29,141 nt of DNA from Priapulus caudatus (GCF_000485595.1 NW_014577403.1:30573-59713), one strand, 5' to 3'; positions 21,402 through 28,385 are shown, counted from the stretch's first letter. Numbers and translations are program-made. The notes: generated by a model from the sequence alone, not told the origin.

Positions 21402-22330
21402 GTGTGTGTGCGTGCGTGCGTGCGTATGTGTGTGCGTATACTGTCGCTATATATATATATATATATATAGGCCCCCCTCTCACGACTCTATATTGGCGGC
21501 GTGGCTAGCGTGTCTCACGGGGGCTCTCTGTCTATTCTCGTCTACTTTCAGCATCGTTTCCACGGCAAGGACTTCCTCACCTACGAACCGATCACGCTGG
21601 TGCCAATACAGACGAAGCTGATCGATAGAACCATCTTCACGCAGCAGGAGGTAGGTCTTACGACCCCCTCACTGCCGACCCCCCCCCCATCTCCCGGCGC
21701 CACTCCACAGCGTTTTACGAGCCCGGGGTGTGGTGAAAAAGGGGGGGGGGGTGTTCTAAAATATATTTACGGTTTGAAAAGGGGTAGGTAAACGGTCTAG
21801 GAATTTTTGCGACAAAGGGGGGTGTAGATTGGAAGTACCGACCGGGGAAGGATCGCATGAAAAGATTGCATTTTTTTGCTTTATAGGTAGTGCTACTATA
21901 ATTAATGGCAGGGCATTATATCTAAAGCCAGTTGAGATTCTTTACTACGTTACAATTAGGATTCTATTACTGTACCAAAAATAGATTGAAAAAATTGCTA
22001 CCTCAGTGTCTGCTGCTGCATGCGTGCTATAATAAGTATAATGAGTGCTATTGCATCGAGACTATTGCTTTTACTACTATTACTATTGCCAGGAACACAT
22101 CTGCAAAGTTTATAAATATGTATATGTATACAGTATTGCATGCATATATTCATGCTATTATGGGTAATGGGCTCATGGTTCTCTGTGTGTGTGTGTGTTT
22201 GTGCTTGTAGATGGCCTGGTTGAACCGCTACCACGCGCGCTGCAGGGAGGTGGTGGCGCCCGTGTTGAAGCAGCAGGGCCGCACCGAGGCGCTACAGTGG
22301 CTCCTCCGCGAGACCGAGCACATCGAGTGA
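6770..22330 (+). CDS. XPNPEP1: Xaa-Pro aminopeptidase 1 (cytosolic aminopeptidase P), complete, 17 coding exons
   Basis: The enzyme removes the N-terminal residue of peptides whose second residue is proline. It is an Mn-dependent M24B 'pita-bread' peptidase, cytosolic and dimeric in known animals. The joined exons give 1851 nt, 616 residues plus TGA, close to the usual ~620. Exon entries follow this one. Domain order: creatinase-like N domain (about 1-160), second creatinase-like domain (about 165-320), M24 catalytic domain (about 325-545), M24_C tail (about 555-616). Metal ligands D410, D421, H484, E519 and E533 are all present, as are H390 (in GPNGAIIHY) and H493 (in NVHEG). Every intron is GT-AG and reading phase is continuous, so no frameshift or missing exon is seen. 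There is no signal peptide and no membrane segment, as expected for the cytosolic paralogue rather than membrane XPNPEP2 or mitochondrial XPNPEP3. The start is the first in-frame ATG and has a good context. Confidence 0.96.
7162..7489. mobile_element. Small hAT-like non-autonomous element in intron 1
   Basis: The left end CAGGGTGCGAAATTAACGG and the right end, read on the minus strand as CAGGGGTAGAAATTAACTT, form imperfect terminal inverted repeats. Several ACTCCCTGA/T and GGAGTCC words lie just inside both ends as subterminal repeats. ATATTT flanks each side (7156-7161, 7490-7495), which is shorter than the usual 8-bp hAT duplication. CAGGG-type ends are common in hAT elements. There is no transposase, and the family assignment is tentative. 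Confidence 0.6.
7771..8235. repeat. Degenerate CTGC/CTGT/CTAT tetranucleotide repeat
   Basis: Interrupted runs of CCTGCCTG, CTGTCTGT and CTATCTAT fill the interval, with CCGTCCGT-like and GTGTGT patches near 8125-8180. The open frames through it are cysteine/leucine/serine-rich repeat artefacts. Confidence 0.85.
8520..8624 (+). CDS. XPNPEP1: XPNPEP1 exon 2, residues 64-98
   Basis: Acceptor GGGTCTAG|GC; donor GAAG|GTATAT. It encodes [20 protein letters not shown] and DSNWTLMKE, matching the conserved LWTDGRY and NWTLMK signatures of the N-terminal domain. Phase is 1 at both ends. Confidence 0.95.
8860..8952 (+). CDS. XPNPEP1: XPNPEP1 exon 3, residues 99-129
   Basis: It encodes [20 protein letters not shown] followed by DPFLLSV, the conserved TPT..WL..LPEG..VGVDP stretch. 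The acceptor CATGTTAAG|GC has a weak polypyrimidine tract, and the donor is GTCG|GTAGGT. The preceding intron is only 235 bp. The exact start rests on phase and similarity, since the acceptor itself is poor. Confidence 0.9.
9106..9723. mobile_element. Non-autonomous element with short inverted ends and CCTTGAAAAG/CCTTGAATTT repeats
   Basis: It begins ATGGTTCGCACAG and ends CTGTATGAACCAT, imperfect terminal inverted repeats of about 13 bp. Just inside the left end, 9118-9290 carries repeated CCTTGAAAAGTCCTTGAATTT-like words. Just inside the right end, 9600-9695 carries four copies of a 22-bp unit with CCTTGAATTTCCGAT, then CCTTGAAAAG twice. The middle is AT-rich and non-coding. Flanks are only roughly similar (TTATAAC versus GTATAAG), so no clean target duplication is claimed. 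Confidence 0.55.
9880..10505. repeat. 33-bp minisatellite, CCTCACCCCACTCTATACAA-type unit
   Basis: About 19 copies of a unit reading CCTCACCCCACTCTATACAA followed by CCCCCTACCCTCA. Copies at 10290-10470 are nearly identical, while earlier ones are more diverged and partly longer or shorter. It is strongly C-rich on the plus strand, with almost no G. The open frames through it are artefacts. Confidence 0.9.
10645..10788 (+). CDS. XPNPEP1: XPNPEP1 exon 4, residues 130-177
   Basis: Acceptor CACGCGCAG|AC; donor TTTGCAG|GTACGC. It encodes [19 protein letters not shown], then [14 protein letters not shown], corresponding to the conserved N(L)VD.(I/V)W.DRP segment linking the first two domains. Without splicing, the same frame continues into the intron 4 minisatellite. 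Confidence 0.95.
10833..11589. repeat. 33-bp GC-rich minisatellite, ending in an assembly gap
   Basis: About 23 copies of a 33-bp unit that includes GCGCCCCCTCACAGCTGTAGG and AACACTCCCCC. GGAACAC...CCGGCG and GGTACAC...CCAGCG variants alternate strictly from about 11370 to the gap, giving a 66-bp higher-order repeat. Because 33 is a multiple of 3, all copies share one frame on each strand, which produces long spurious frames (11-residue repeats such as [11 protein letters not shown]). The array is interrupted by N at 11590, so its true length is unknown. Confidence 0.95.
11607..12036. mobile_element. CAGGGTTCTCCCCA-ended non-autonomous element in intron 4
   Basis: The left end CAGGGTTCTCCCCAGG and the right end, whose minus strand reads CAGGGTTCTCCCCACG, are matching terminal inverted repeats of 14 bp. 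Just inside the right end AAACGGGGCG occurs four to five times, once inverted at about 12004-12015, as subterminal repeats. Just inside the left end is CAAACAGGGG. It is non-coding. CAGGG ends suggest hAT affinity. No target duplication is visible, and the left flank abuts the assembly gap. Confidence 0.65.
12427..12522 (+). CDS. XPNPEP1: XPNPEP1 exon 5, residues 178-209
   Basis: Acceptor CTCCTGCAG|GC; donor GCGT|GTAAGT. It encodes [20 protein letters not shown] then [11 protein letters not shown], the start of the second creatinase-like domain. The VVTALDE(I/L)AW signature continues across the junction. Confidence 0.96.
12523..12836 (+). other. XPNPEP1 intron 5
   Basis: A 314-bp AT-rich intron with a consensus donor (GTAAGT) and a TTTTCTAG acceptor. 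No repeats or other features are seen. Confidence 0.85.
12837..12918 (+). CDS. XPNPEP1: XPNPEP1 exon 6, residues 210-236
   Basis: It encodes [20 protein letters not shown] then IGMDRV, directly matching the family signature WLFN.RGSD.E.NPVFF.Y. The tryptophan codon is split across the junction with exon 5. The donor is GTCAG|GTACTG, and the exon ends in phase 2. Confidence 0.96.
12919..13378 (+). other. XPNPEP1 intron 6
   Basis: This 460-bp intron contains one 30-bp tandem duplication at 13191-13248 (ACGCGCATAGACGGAATAAG repeated, then AATGA). Nothing else is recognised. The acceptor is CGTCTCGCAG. Confidence 0.85.
13379..13568 (+). CDS. XPNPEP1: XPNPEP1 exon 7, residues 237-300
   Basis: Encodes [16 protein letters not shown], then VKVWI-like [13 protein letters not shown] and ends ARLVPE, the less conserved part of the second creatinase-like domain. 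The acceptor is CTCGCAG|C and the donor CCTGAG|GTGAGC, in phase 0. The last 16 bases of the exon (13553-13568) are identical to part of the repeat unit that fills the start of intron 7, so the splice junction is itself the first repeat copy. Confidence 0.93.
13553..14245. repeat. 25-bp minisatellite derived from the exon 7 donor junction
   Basis: About 27 copies of a 25-bp unit GCGTCTCGTGCCTGAGGCAA plus GCCCC. The first copy overlaps the last 16 coding bases of exon 7. An exact GCGTCTCGTGCCTGAGG recurs at 13703, six periods downstream. Variants TCGTCCCTGAGG dominate after about 13840. Several copies keep GAGGTGAGC, a full consensus donor (boundaries after 13843, 13868, 14046 and 14223). Near matches occur after 14020 and 14072. 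Because 25 is not a multiple of 3, repeat-spanning open frames have a 75-nt cycle; those minus-strand frames of about 200 residues are artefacts. Confidence 0.93.
14246..14888 (+). other. Remainder of XPNPEP1 intron 7
   Basis: Unique-looking non-coding sequence between the minisatellite and the exon 8 acceptor (CATTGCAG). Short open frames on both strands show no family resemblance. Nothing is recognised. Confidence 0.75.
14889..14975 (+). CDS. XPNPEP1: XPNPEP1 exon 8, residues 301-329
   Basis: Encodes [20 protein letters not shown] then EIAGMQNAH. This is the conserved SPI...KA.KN..E..GM..AH segment leading into the catalytic domain. It is 87 nt in phase 0 on both sides, so skipping it would keep frame. 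The donor is CACAC|GTGAGT. Confidence 0.96.
15143..15330. repeat. 69-bp tandem repeat in intron 8
   Basis: About 2.4 copies of a 69-bp AT-rich unit containing GTAGTAGGACGTGATGTTAT and AAGACACTATGTTACATATA. The second and third copies begin at 15208 and 15277. A (CT)n tract at about 15397-15415 then precedes the exon 9 acceptor. Confidence 0.88.
15427..15536 (+). CDS. XPNPEP1: XPNPEP1 exon 9, residues 330-365
   Basis: Encodes [20 protein letters not shown] then [16 protein letters not shown], the first helix pair of the M24 catalytic domain (family signature DAVALCE...WLE..VPKG..TE). Acceptor CTGCGTAG|GT; donor AGAAG|GTACGC. It ends in phase 2. Confidence 0.97.
15826..15975 (+). CDS. XPNPEP1: XPNPEP1 exon 10, residues 366-415
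   Basis: Encodes [20 protein letters not shown] then AIIHYQP, and ends [11 protein letters not shown]390 in GAIIHY corresponds to the substrate-contacting histidine of aminopeptidase P. D410 in LLDSGAQY is the first metal ligand. Acceptor TTCTTGCAG|CC; donor TACAG|GTAGAG. Confidence 0.97.
15976..16351 (+). repeat. XPNPEP1 intron 10 with a long polypyrimidine tract
   Basis: Almost the whole plus strand from about 16010 to 16300 is pyrimidine, mainly TCTCTC with TTTC variants. It is a low-complexity tract well upstream of the TTATTTACAG acceptor. The open frame at 16103-16327 is a repeat artefact. Confidence 0.9.
16352..16412 (+). CDS. XPNPEP1: XPNPEP1 exon 11, residues 416-436
   Basis: Encodes [21 protein letters not shown]421 in GTTDVTRT is the second metal ligand. 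Acceptor TTTACAG|AG; donor GAGATG|GTACGT, phase 0. Confidence 0.97.
16709..16778 (+). CDS. XPNPEP1: XPNPEP1 exon 12, residues 437-459
   Basis: Encodes [20 protein letters not shown] then GTK, the conserved (Y/F)T.VLKGHI....FP.GT segment. Acceptor AATCACAG|GA; donor AAAG|GTAAAC. Confidence 0.97.
16913..17017 (+). CDS. XPNPEP1: XPNPEP1 exon 13, residues 460-494
   Basis: Encodes [20 protein letters not shown] then [15 protein letters not shown]484 in GTGHGVG is a metal ligand, and H493 in NVHEG is the catalytic-site histidine. Acceptor CTGTGTAG|GT; donor GAAG|GTCGGT, slightly weak. This exon is the most diagnostic of the family. Confidence 0.98.
17018..18588 (+). other. XPNPEP1 intron 13
   Basis: A 1.57-kb intron. 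Short GTGTGT tracts lie at about 17116-17130 and 17394-17490 (TGCGTGCGTG type). From 17510 to 18588 the sequence is unique-looking with no recognisable element. The 188-residue minus-strand open frame at 17939-18505 has no recognisable motif and lies within the intron. Confidence 0.8.
18589..18660 (+). CDS. XPNPEP1: XPNPEP1 exon 14, residues 495-518
   Basis: Encodes [20 protein letters not shown] then VTI, matching the G(P)..IS......L..GM.VT region. The next codon, E519, is split as G|AA across the intron. Acceptor TTACGCAG|GC; donor ATAG|GTAGGA. Confidence 0.96.
18735..19290. repeat. About 50-bp minisatellite in intron 14
   Basis: About eleven imperfect copies of a unit containing ACAATCTTACAATCTTACAG, then CTAGCACAGTAGTAAAGTC and a C-rich spacer. 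Unit length varies because the ATCTTACA word is sometimes single and sometimes doubled. Confidence 0.85.
19291..19790 (+). other. Remainder of intron 14
   Basis: Non-coding sequence with no recognised feature, ending in a GT-rich stretch (about 19758-19777) before the exon 15 acceptor GGTATTGCAG. Confidence 0.75.
19791..19867 (+). CDS. XPNPEP1: XPNPEP1 exon 15, residues 519-544
   Basis: Encodes [20 protein letters not shown] then VIAETA. E519 in EPGYYEDG and E533 in RIENV are the last two metal ligands. The donor is ACAGCG|GTAAGC, phase 0. The family usually has [11 protein letters not shown]; here the residue before E is isoleucine. Confidence 0.98.
19868..21551 (+). other. XPNPEP1 intron 15
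   Basis: A 1.68-kb intron. It holds a CTTCCC-rich tract (19896-19975), then about 1.4 kb without a recognised element. (AT)n, (TG)n and (AT)n tracts follow at 21369-21397, 21398-21440 and 21448-21470. The acceptor is TCTACTTTCAG. Confidence 0.8.
21552..21650 (+). CDS. XPNPEP1: XPNPEP1 exon 16, residues 545-577
   Basis: Encodes [20 protein letters not shown] then [13 protein letters not shown], the family signature (L)T.EP.TLVPIQ.K.ID that opens the M24_C tail. It is 99 nt in phase 0 on both sides. The donor is CAGGAG|GTAGGT. Confidence 0.97.
21651..22210 (+). other. XPNPEP1 intron 16
   Basis: A 560-bp AT-rich intron with C and G homopolymer patches near 21680 and 21740. It ends in a (TG)n tract (about 22181-22198) that occupies the place of the polypyrimidine tract before GTGCTTGTAG. 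Confidence 0.8.
22211..22330 (+). CDS. XPNPEP1: XPNPEP1 exon 17, residues 578-616 and stop
   Basis: Encodes [20 protein letters not shown] then [19 protein letters not shown] and TGA (22328-22330). This matches the end of the M24_C tail (WLN.YH..C...V.....QGR.EAL.WL.RET). The C-terminus lacks the few extra residues present after the RET motif in vertebrates. Confidence 0.97.
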   Translation: MAWLNRYHARCREVVAPVLKQQGRTEALQWLLRETEHIE

Positions 22331-22735
22331 GAGTGCACCACCGTCGGGCAGCGGCGGTGAACGGGTGACGGGCGTTGCGGGTCGAATAGTGAATTCCGAT
22401 ATTTTTTGTGAGATGATTTATACTGTGTGTTGCGGATAACGCGTTTCTGAGCTCTCCGCGCGTCAATTTGTTGGCAGTCGGCCAAAATGTTGAGCTTAGA
22501 AACTCGTTCTGATTGCCTTCTGCACCTCGCTGACTTGATCATGTGCTTGCGAGGTTAGGACGTGGATTTACATACCGATGATATTGCTTATAAAGTCACA
22601 TATATTATACACGAGACATGGTTTCGATGCTACTAGTCTGGTGCAAGGATATGAGCCGTTGATATGATGATTTCCTAATAAAAATGGATAATTTGTTGCG
22701 CAATAAATCGCCCGTGTTTAGTTTGCGTTTATTGC
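22331..22735 (+). terminator. XPNPEP1 3' UTR and poly(A) signals
   Basis: Two AATAAA hexamers lie at 22677-22682 and 22702-22707. The second is followed by the GT/T-rich CGTGTTTAGTTTGCGTTT, a typical downstream element. Cleavage is expected near 22720-22735, giving a 3' UTR of about 400 nt. Confidence 0.7.
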
Positions 22736-22842
22736 TGTTGATGAGATGAGATGTCGATTTTTAGTTGGCTCTCAGTATGTGTCGGAATATATTCCGAACT
22801 TGGAAAGAGTGTGCGAGAGAGAGCAGCGTGACAGAGAATGAA

Positions 22843-22900
<58 letters not shown>

Positions 22901-23928
22901 GGCAAACGCGAGAGAGAGAGAGAGAGAGATAGAGGGCAAACGCGAGACAGATACGATTTCCAGCTGTTAATTCGTTGTTTAAATCGATGTCGTAGGAAAA
23001 GTGAAAAAGTCCGCACGAAGAAGCTTATAATGTTTAGAAGGATTAGCACTTTGATAAGCCGGTTAAGCCTGACCTCGCAGTAACCTTGAATCGGCTCGTC
23101 TGCTAAGAGTAGCAGACGCGAGTGCTCTCTCAGTGTCTGTTGTAGGTATTCAAACTTGAGGTAGTTATTTTTAAAACGCGCATGTAGCGATCGCACCGTA
23201 CAAAACTCGCAGCGCGTTTCGTTTTTTGATTTATAACACGTTACTTGTTTAATAATAAATTGAGGTATTGATTCATTCGTAATTTAATTTTGTGAATTAC
23301 ACTTGTAATTCTGCACTTGATGTTAAAACACTTGTATGATGGCGATCCAAATTCACGTATTGCTCTCATTTGCTTGAACCCGTCGTTCTCCCCCATCGTC
23401 TTCTATACGAGGCCACTAGCACAGATCCACACGAACCACAGACTATAGGTATAGACTATATAAATTCGCATATAGCTACACGAAACAAATACGAAAGACC
23501 GGATTAACAGTGCTGATCATGATATGCGTTTTGCTATATATTCGCGTAATAAACGCTATGTAATCTACTCGCGTGGCGTCCACGACATGTGTGTACGACA
23601 ATGGTGTGGTACATGGGCGTGTTGCCACAAATCTATCACGGTAGTGTATACAGCGATAGTATATTTTGGCGTCTCGTATTTAGTGGCGTGCCATATCACG
23701 CCGCGTGTTAAGGTTAGTGGGATATTGCATCGCGTACATACACGTCACACGGCATACAAACGGTAACAGATGAGCATTTTCAAATCTTCTAAACAATTTC
23801 AGGCGCAACTTGACTCGTTATTTCTTCAGTCAACACTCGACGTAGGGTTACGCAGGATCAATACTCGATAATGCTATTATAGTAATACTGGCACTTGGTA
23901 AAAGTAGATAGGACCTTAATTGAGATTC
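22736..23928. other. Intergenic region between convergent genes
   Basis: A (GA)n microsatellite occupies about 22846-22930, with GAGAGA variants on either side. From 22940 to 23928 I see no coding region, tandem repeat or RNA gene. Confidence 0.7.
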
Positions 23929-23957
23929 AAAAATCGGATCCTAATCCGATTTTTTTT
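23929..23957. terminator. Bidirectional terminator-like hairpin
   Basis: AAAAATCGGAT (23929-23939) and ATCCGATTTTT (23944-23954) form a perfect 11-bp stem with a 4-base CCTA loop. The plus strand continues as a T run to 23957. It lies at the predicted cleavage zone of the minus-strand chitinase transcript. The role is inferred and it may be fortuitous. Confidence 0.35.
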
Positions 23958-23972
23958 ACTAACGAAAAAACC

Positions 23973-23978
23973 TTTATT
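23973..23978 (-). terminator. Candidate poly(A) signal of the chitinase gene
   Basis: AATAAA on the minus strand, about 500 bp downstream of the chitinase stop codon. If used, the 3' UTR contains the (TG)n/(TGCG)n tract at 23981-24067. Confidence 0.4.
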
Positions 23979-23980
23979 CA

Positions 23981-23983
23981 CGT

Positions 23984-24043
<60 letters not shown>

Positions 24044-24067
24044 ACGCACGCACGCACGCACGCACAC
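23981..24067. repeat. (CA)n then (CGCA)n microsatellite
   Basis: About 28 CA dinucleotides followed by about six ACGC/GCAC tetranucleotides. On the minus strand this reads GU-rich and would lie in the chitinase 3' UTR. The open frames through it are artefacts. Confidence 0.92.
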
Positions 24068-24479
24068 ATTTTCATTTAGTCTACGACGGCATAAACACAG
24101 TATGGTAACGTTATTGTTCTCTGTGTTAGAAGATAATGAGCACAAACGTCGGTAAAACATGTAAACGATATGCGAAAAAGAGGCGTACGTGATCAGAGAT
24201 TCTCCGATCCGGGTCTGACTAAAAAAAGGGGACGCTGTGCGAAATAGTTAATTCAGCGCGAAACTCAAAATGTTCCACGGAAAGAAGGAAATCTTAGTAG
24301 AAAGGACGGTTTTAGTATCACATAACCTCGATCTGGTTCATATATCTTCTAGTATCAAATATCGTCTGGTTTAGATCTACTAGTTCAGTCATGTTTTGAT
24401 GCAGATGTACTATATTTCAGCTTCGGCTTGATCTCTCTTGAGATCTCCATCTTTCTTGTAGCTAAGTCGACGTATCGTG

Positions 24480-24640
24480 TTAATTCGGATTAGCATTTTG
24501 CGCCTGGGGCCAGTCGCATTGCCGTTTCTCCTGGTTCCACACCAGACCGGGCGGGCACTGTACCTCGTATACGATGCCATCGGAAATGTTCAAGTATTTC
24601 GTCGGATCCTTCTCGTCTGTGTAAAATCCATCTGGTTTAT
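24480..24640 (-). CDS. Chitinase terminal exon, CBM14-like chitin-binding tail
   Basis: Acceptor TAATCCTCGCAG|AT on the minus strand, stop TAA at 24480-24482, 53 residues. The text DGFYTDEKDPTKYLNISDGI then VYEVQCPPGLVWNQEKRQCD and WP follows the CBM14 pattern DG.Y.D..D..KY..C..G..Y...CP.GL.(F/W)....CDWP. Only two cysteines are present. The cysteine normally found in KYY.C.NG is replaced by isoleucine in KYLNISDG, which also makes an N-glycosylation sequon (NIS). The exon enters in phase 1, compatible with direct joining to 26833-26916 (split codon C|AT, His). An intervening small exon supplying the first cysteine is also possible. Confidence 0.85.
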
Positions 24641-26407
24641 CTGCGAGGATTAAAGCGAACAAAGAAACAAGAACCGATTTAGTTTTTTTGAATGCGCGCG
24701 CACGAAAACGATTGTCTAATAATGTCAATTGACACGTACTGCATTTAGTATTGACAAATATTTATTATTATTATCATTATCATTATTATTTATTATCGTG
24801 AAAGTTACGCGCACTTGGAGGGGTGGGGGTACTTCCTCGTGGATGGCCACGCCGTCGTACCTACACGCCTGCTCGCGAGGTCTGTCATCACTCATGTTGC
24901 GTAGGGTTGACCATCGTATTCAGGATTCATGAGTTCAGTCGCGGTTAAATTAATATAAAGTACGCATACCGGCTCATGATTGGGCGACGATGAATTTAAC
25001 TGCGGTTAAATTACGTGTGACAATGCCGCTGACTGCCCTCTGATTGGGTAAAAAATATTTATCTTCGAACACGTTAAACATACGCCGCATATTCCTCTAC
25101 CGTGAACAATCACGACTCATAGTGTATCTGTAGAATACCATAAAACCTATCTATAGCATGGTATTTGGTGTACGTGTACCGTAAGGTCTTTAACATAGTT
25201 TAGGGCCTATACTGTTACCGGGTAGCGCCTATGCGCCAGAATTAATTGGCCGGCATGCAGGCTACGAGCATATACATGTGTAATTTATAACCCCGCGACG
25301 GATGAAGTGCCTATGTCCCTTAGTCCCTTAGAAACCCACGGCGCCATTTTTTCATTGTAGATTGCCCTGGCAGGTTCTCGAATAGAGGAGCAACAGGAGA
25401 AGCTAATGGCTGGAGCGATACTATAGCTCATAGGGTCTATGTCCCCCAGGGTACTGCTGGAACGTACCCCGGGTACGGTCCGGTATACCGGAACGTACCC
25501 TGGTAACTATTTGATATTGATTGGTTAGGGTTATGGTTAGGGTTAGGGAGTAGGCGTAGGCGACTCCCTAGACTCGTTAGTGGAGTAGGCGATGTACGGT
25601 CCGGCATATTAAATAGAACCAGGGTACGTACCGGTATACCGGACCGTACCCAGGGTACGTTCCGGCAGTACCCTGGGGGACATAGACCCTCTCAGCGAAA
25701 CTATATACATGTGATGTGATGTACGTACGCGCAGCAACGGAATCCTATATGATGAAACTGTAAGCTCGTTAGTTCGAGCTGTAAGGTGATGCGGACGGAT
25801 GCATCCAATTAAAGTAGACGTACAGTCGATTAAATTAAACAAACGTCACTCTCGATAAAAACTGTCAGTGTGTTTATTCGAGCGCGCTGATGTCTCTGCT
25901 ATAGAGGCGGATGTGCATAGATGTGAGTATTGGCGGAGGGGCTTGATATATTTATTGCGTTATATGATTTTATTATTGCGCTGCTTTAATATCACTTTAG
26001 AAGCTACGTTTAGTAGTAGCGATTATAGACACGAGCCATACGCCTCATTCCGCTGTGTGTGCATTCAATGAGATTTTGATAAATTCAATTTGATTTAATA
26101 TATATCAGGGGCGTGATATAGAGGGAATTATTGGTCGCCTTAAGGTTACTCTCGCGGCCGTCTGCGAATTGCTTTTCCCCCACCAACGTCTTATATACTT
26201 CTGTTTATATAATAATATAGTTTGTATGTGTGTGGCGTGAGCGTGTGTGGTCGTGCGTGCGGCGTGCGTGCGCGTGCTGCGTTCGTGTGGCGCTGCCGTG
26301 GTGTGTGTGTGTTTTTTTATATATATATATAATAATAAACAAAAATAATAATAAATAAATAATAAGCGCTATATATATTCATATATATATACATATACTC
26401 ATATATA

Positions 26408-26458
<51 letters not shown>

Positions 26459-28343
26459 GGTGTGTGTGTGTGTGGTGTGGTTGTGTGCTGCGCGCGCGTG
26501 TGTGATGTTGTGTGTGTGTGTATGTATGTATGTATGTACTCGCGTGCTGTGGATGCGTGTCGGCGTATTGGCGTGTGCTGTTGTATGTGTGTTGTGTGTG
26601 ATGTGTGATGTGTGTGTGTGTGTGTGTGTGTGTGTGGATGTGTGTGTGTGAGTGTGTCTGTGTGTGTATGTGTGCGTGTGGTGTGTGTGTGCGTGCGTGC
26701 GTGCTGTAGTGCGCGCTGCCGCGTGTGTGCGTGTGTGTGCGCGCGCGCACGCGCGTCTGTGTGAATAATATGAGAACGTAATCATCAACATATCTTCAAC
26801 AGAACACAGTGGTAAGTGGGTAGTGCACGTACGTTCTTCATCAGGGTCGACGTAGCCGTCTAGTTCGTACACGGCCGGTAGTCCGTTCTTAATCGTCGTC
26901 AGCAGCGGGTTTTTACCTGTAAGAATCAGTGCAGCGTCTCTTATGAACAAACTCTTTGTAGTTGAAAAATGTGTGTTTGATGATGGCTATTATTGCAGCA
27001 TATTTTGCATTTAATCATCCGTGATATTGTGTCTTATGAACAGACTCTTTATAATTGAGAAATATATCGTAGACTAGCGGGATACCCGGCGTTGTCCAGT
27101 GGCGGTACTCAGTTGGTGACCGCTTGGTTGAAAGGAAAATACTCAAAAAATCTAACTATCTATCTATCCATGCATGCATGCATCCATCCCATTCCATCCC
27201 ATCCCATCGCACCGCGTCCCATCCCATCCCATCCCATATCCCATCCCATCCCATTCCATGCCATGCCATGCCATGCCATCCCATGCCATGCCATGCCATG
27301 CCATGCCATCCCATGTCATCCCATCCCATCCCATGCCATCCCATCCCATCCCATCCTATCGCACCCATTCCATCTCATCCCATCCCATGCCATTCCATGC
27401 CATGCCATTCCATGCCATGCCGTCCCATCCCATCACATGCCATCGCATGCCATCCCATGCCATGCCATCCCATCTCGTCCCATCCCATCCCAAACAGTAA
27501 AAAATAATAAGAAATCAAAAGCTTGCCGGCTGCGCCATCTCGTCATGCCTGGCCCATTCCGGGTCGCCTCTTGGTGCCGGCCAGGAGATGTTTTTCATGC
27601 TCGCATAGCGGGCTGCTGAGGTGGAAATGGATTAATTTCTTTCCCTCAAGGTTTTTGCGCACGGAACCACCCCGCCGCCGCAGAAGAAAAATGAGGAAGA
27701 AGAAGAAGAAGAAAAAGAAGGATGGGAAGAAGAAGAAGAAGAAGAAGAAGAAGAATAGATATGGGTTGCAGTTCGCAAGTTCAATAAGTAAGAGCGTAAT
27801 ACTATTATTCTTGTAACGTAATAAGTAATCTGTGCGGCTAATTGTGAAAGATGGCGTTCTCCTGTAAGTTGCACTATACCGAGCAACAGTAAAATTATAA
27901 CTGCCGGCTGCCTCAAATTATCAATTCTCACACGACTAGCGCGCTGCGTTAGACTGGACGCCGTTTAATAACAGCGGCGCATGATAAATCGCCCGCGCCA
28001 GCACTCAACTATAAGCACAACATATATCGCCCGAGATAATCCCTCCTAGTAATCAGGAGTACGTAATACGCTCATAGTATTATCACCAGGCGTACATAAA
28101 TAATAGACATATTTCTATAGATCTCCGCTTTCCTGTCCCGCCCTCTCTCTCTCCTCTCTACATACGTACACACACGCGCGTGCGCGCACACACACACACG
28201 CACACACACACACACACACAACACACACACACCACACACGCAGCATACGCACACCACACACAGCACCGGCGCACGCACACGCACACACGACGCACGCACG
28301 CACGCACGCACGTGCACGCACGCACACTGGCACACACACACAT

Positions 28344-28385
<42 letters not shown>

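Larger units (their letters stand above)
24641..26832 (-). other. Chitinase intron between barrel-end exon and CBM14 exon
   Basis: This 2.2-kb interval includes an ATT/ATC-rich tract (about 24755-24795), two GCGGTTAAATTA words (about 24940 and 25003), a foldback element (25431-25690) and large GT microsatellites (26219-26750). No additional chitinase exon was recognised, although a short one could be missed. Confidence 0.6.

Noticed and set aside
25525-25544. True telomere or chromosome end
   Set aside because: Only a few TTAGGG-like hexamers occur, inside the loop of an inverted-repeat element and flanked by gene sequence.
27092-27619. Plus-strand 175-residue HPIPSHAMPC-type repeat protein
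   Set aside because: It arises from a pentanucleotide CCATC/CCATG satellite and has no non-repeat domain.
27525-27760. Possible tRNA-derived SINE with a GAA tail
   Set aside because: No A or B box and no cloverleaf could be recognised, and no target duplication was visible.
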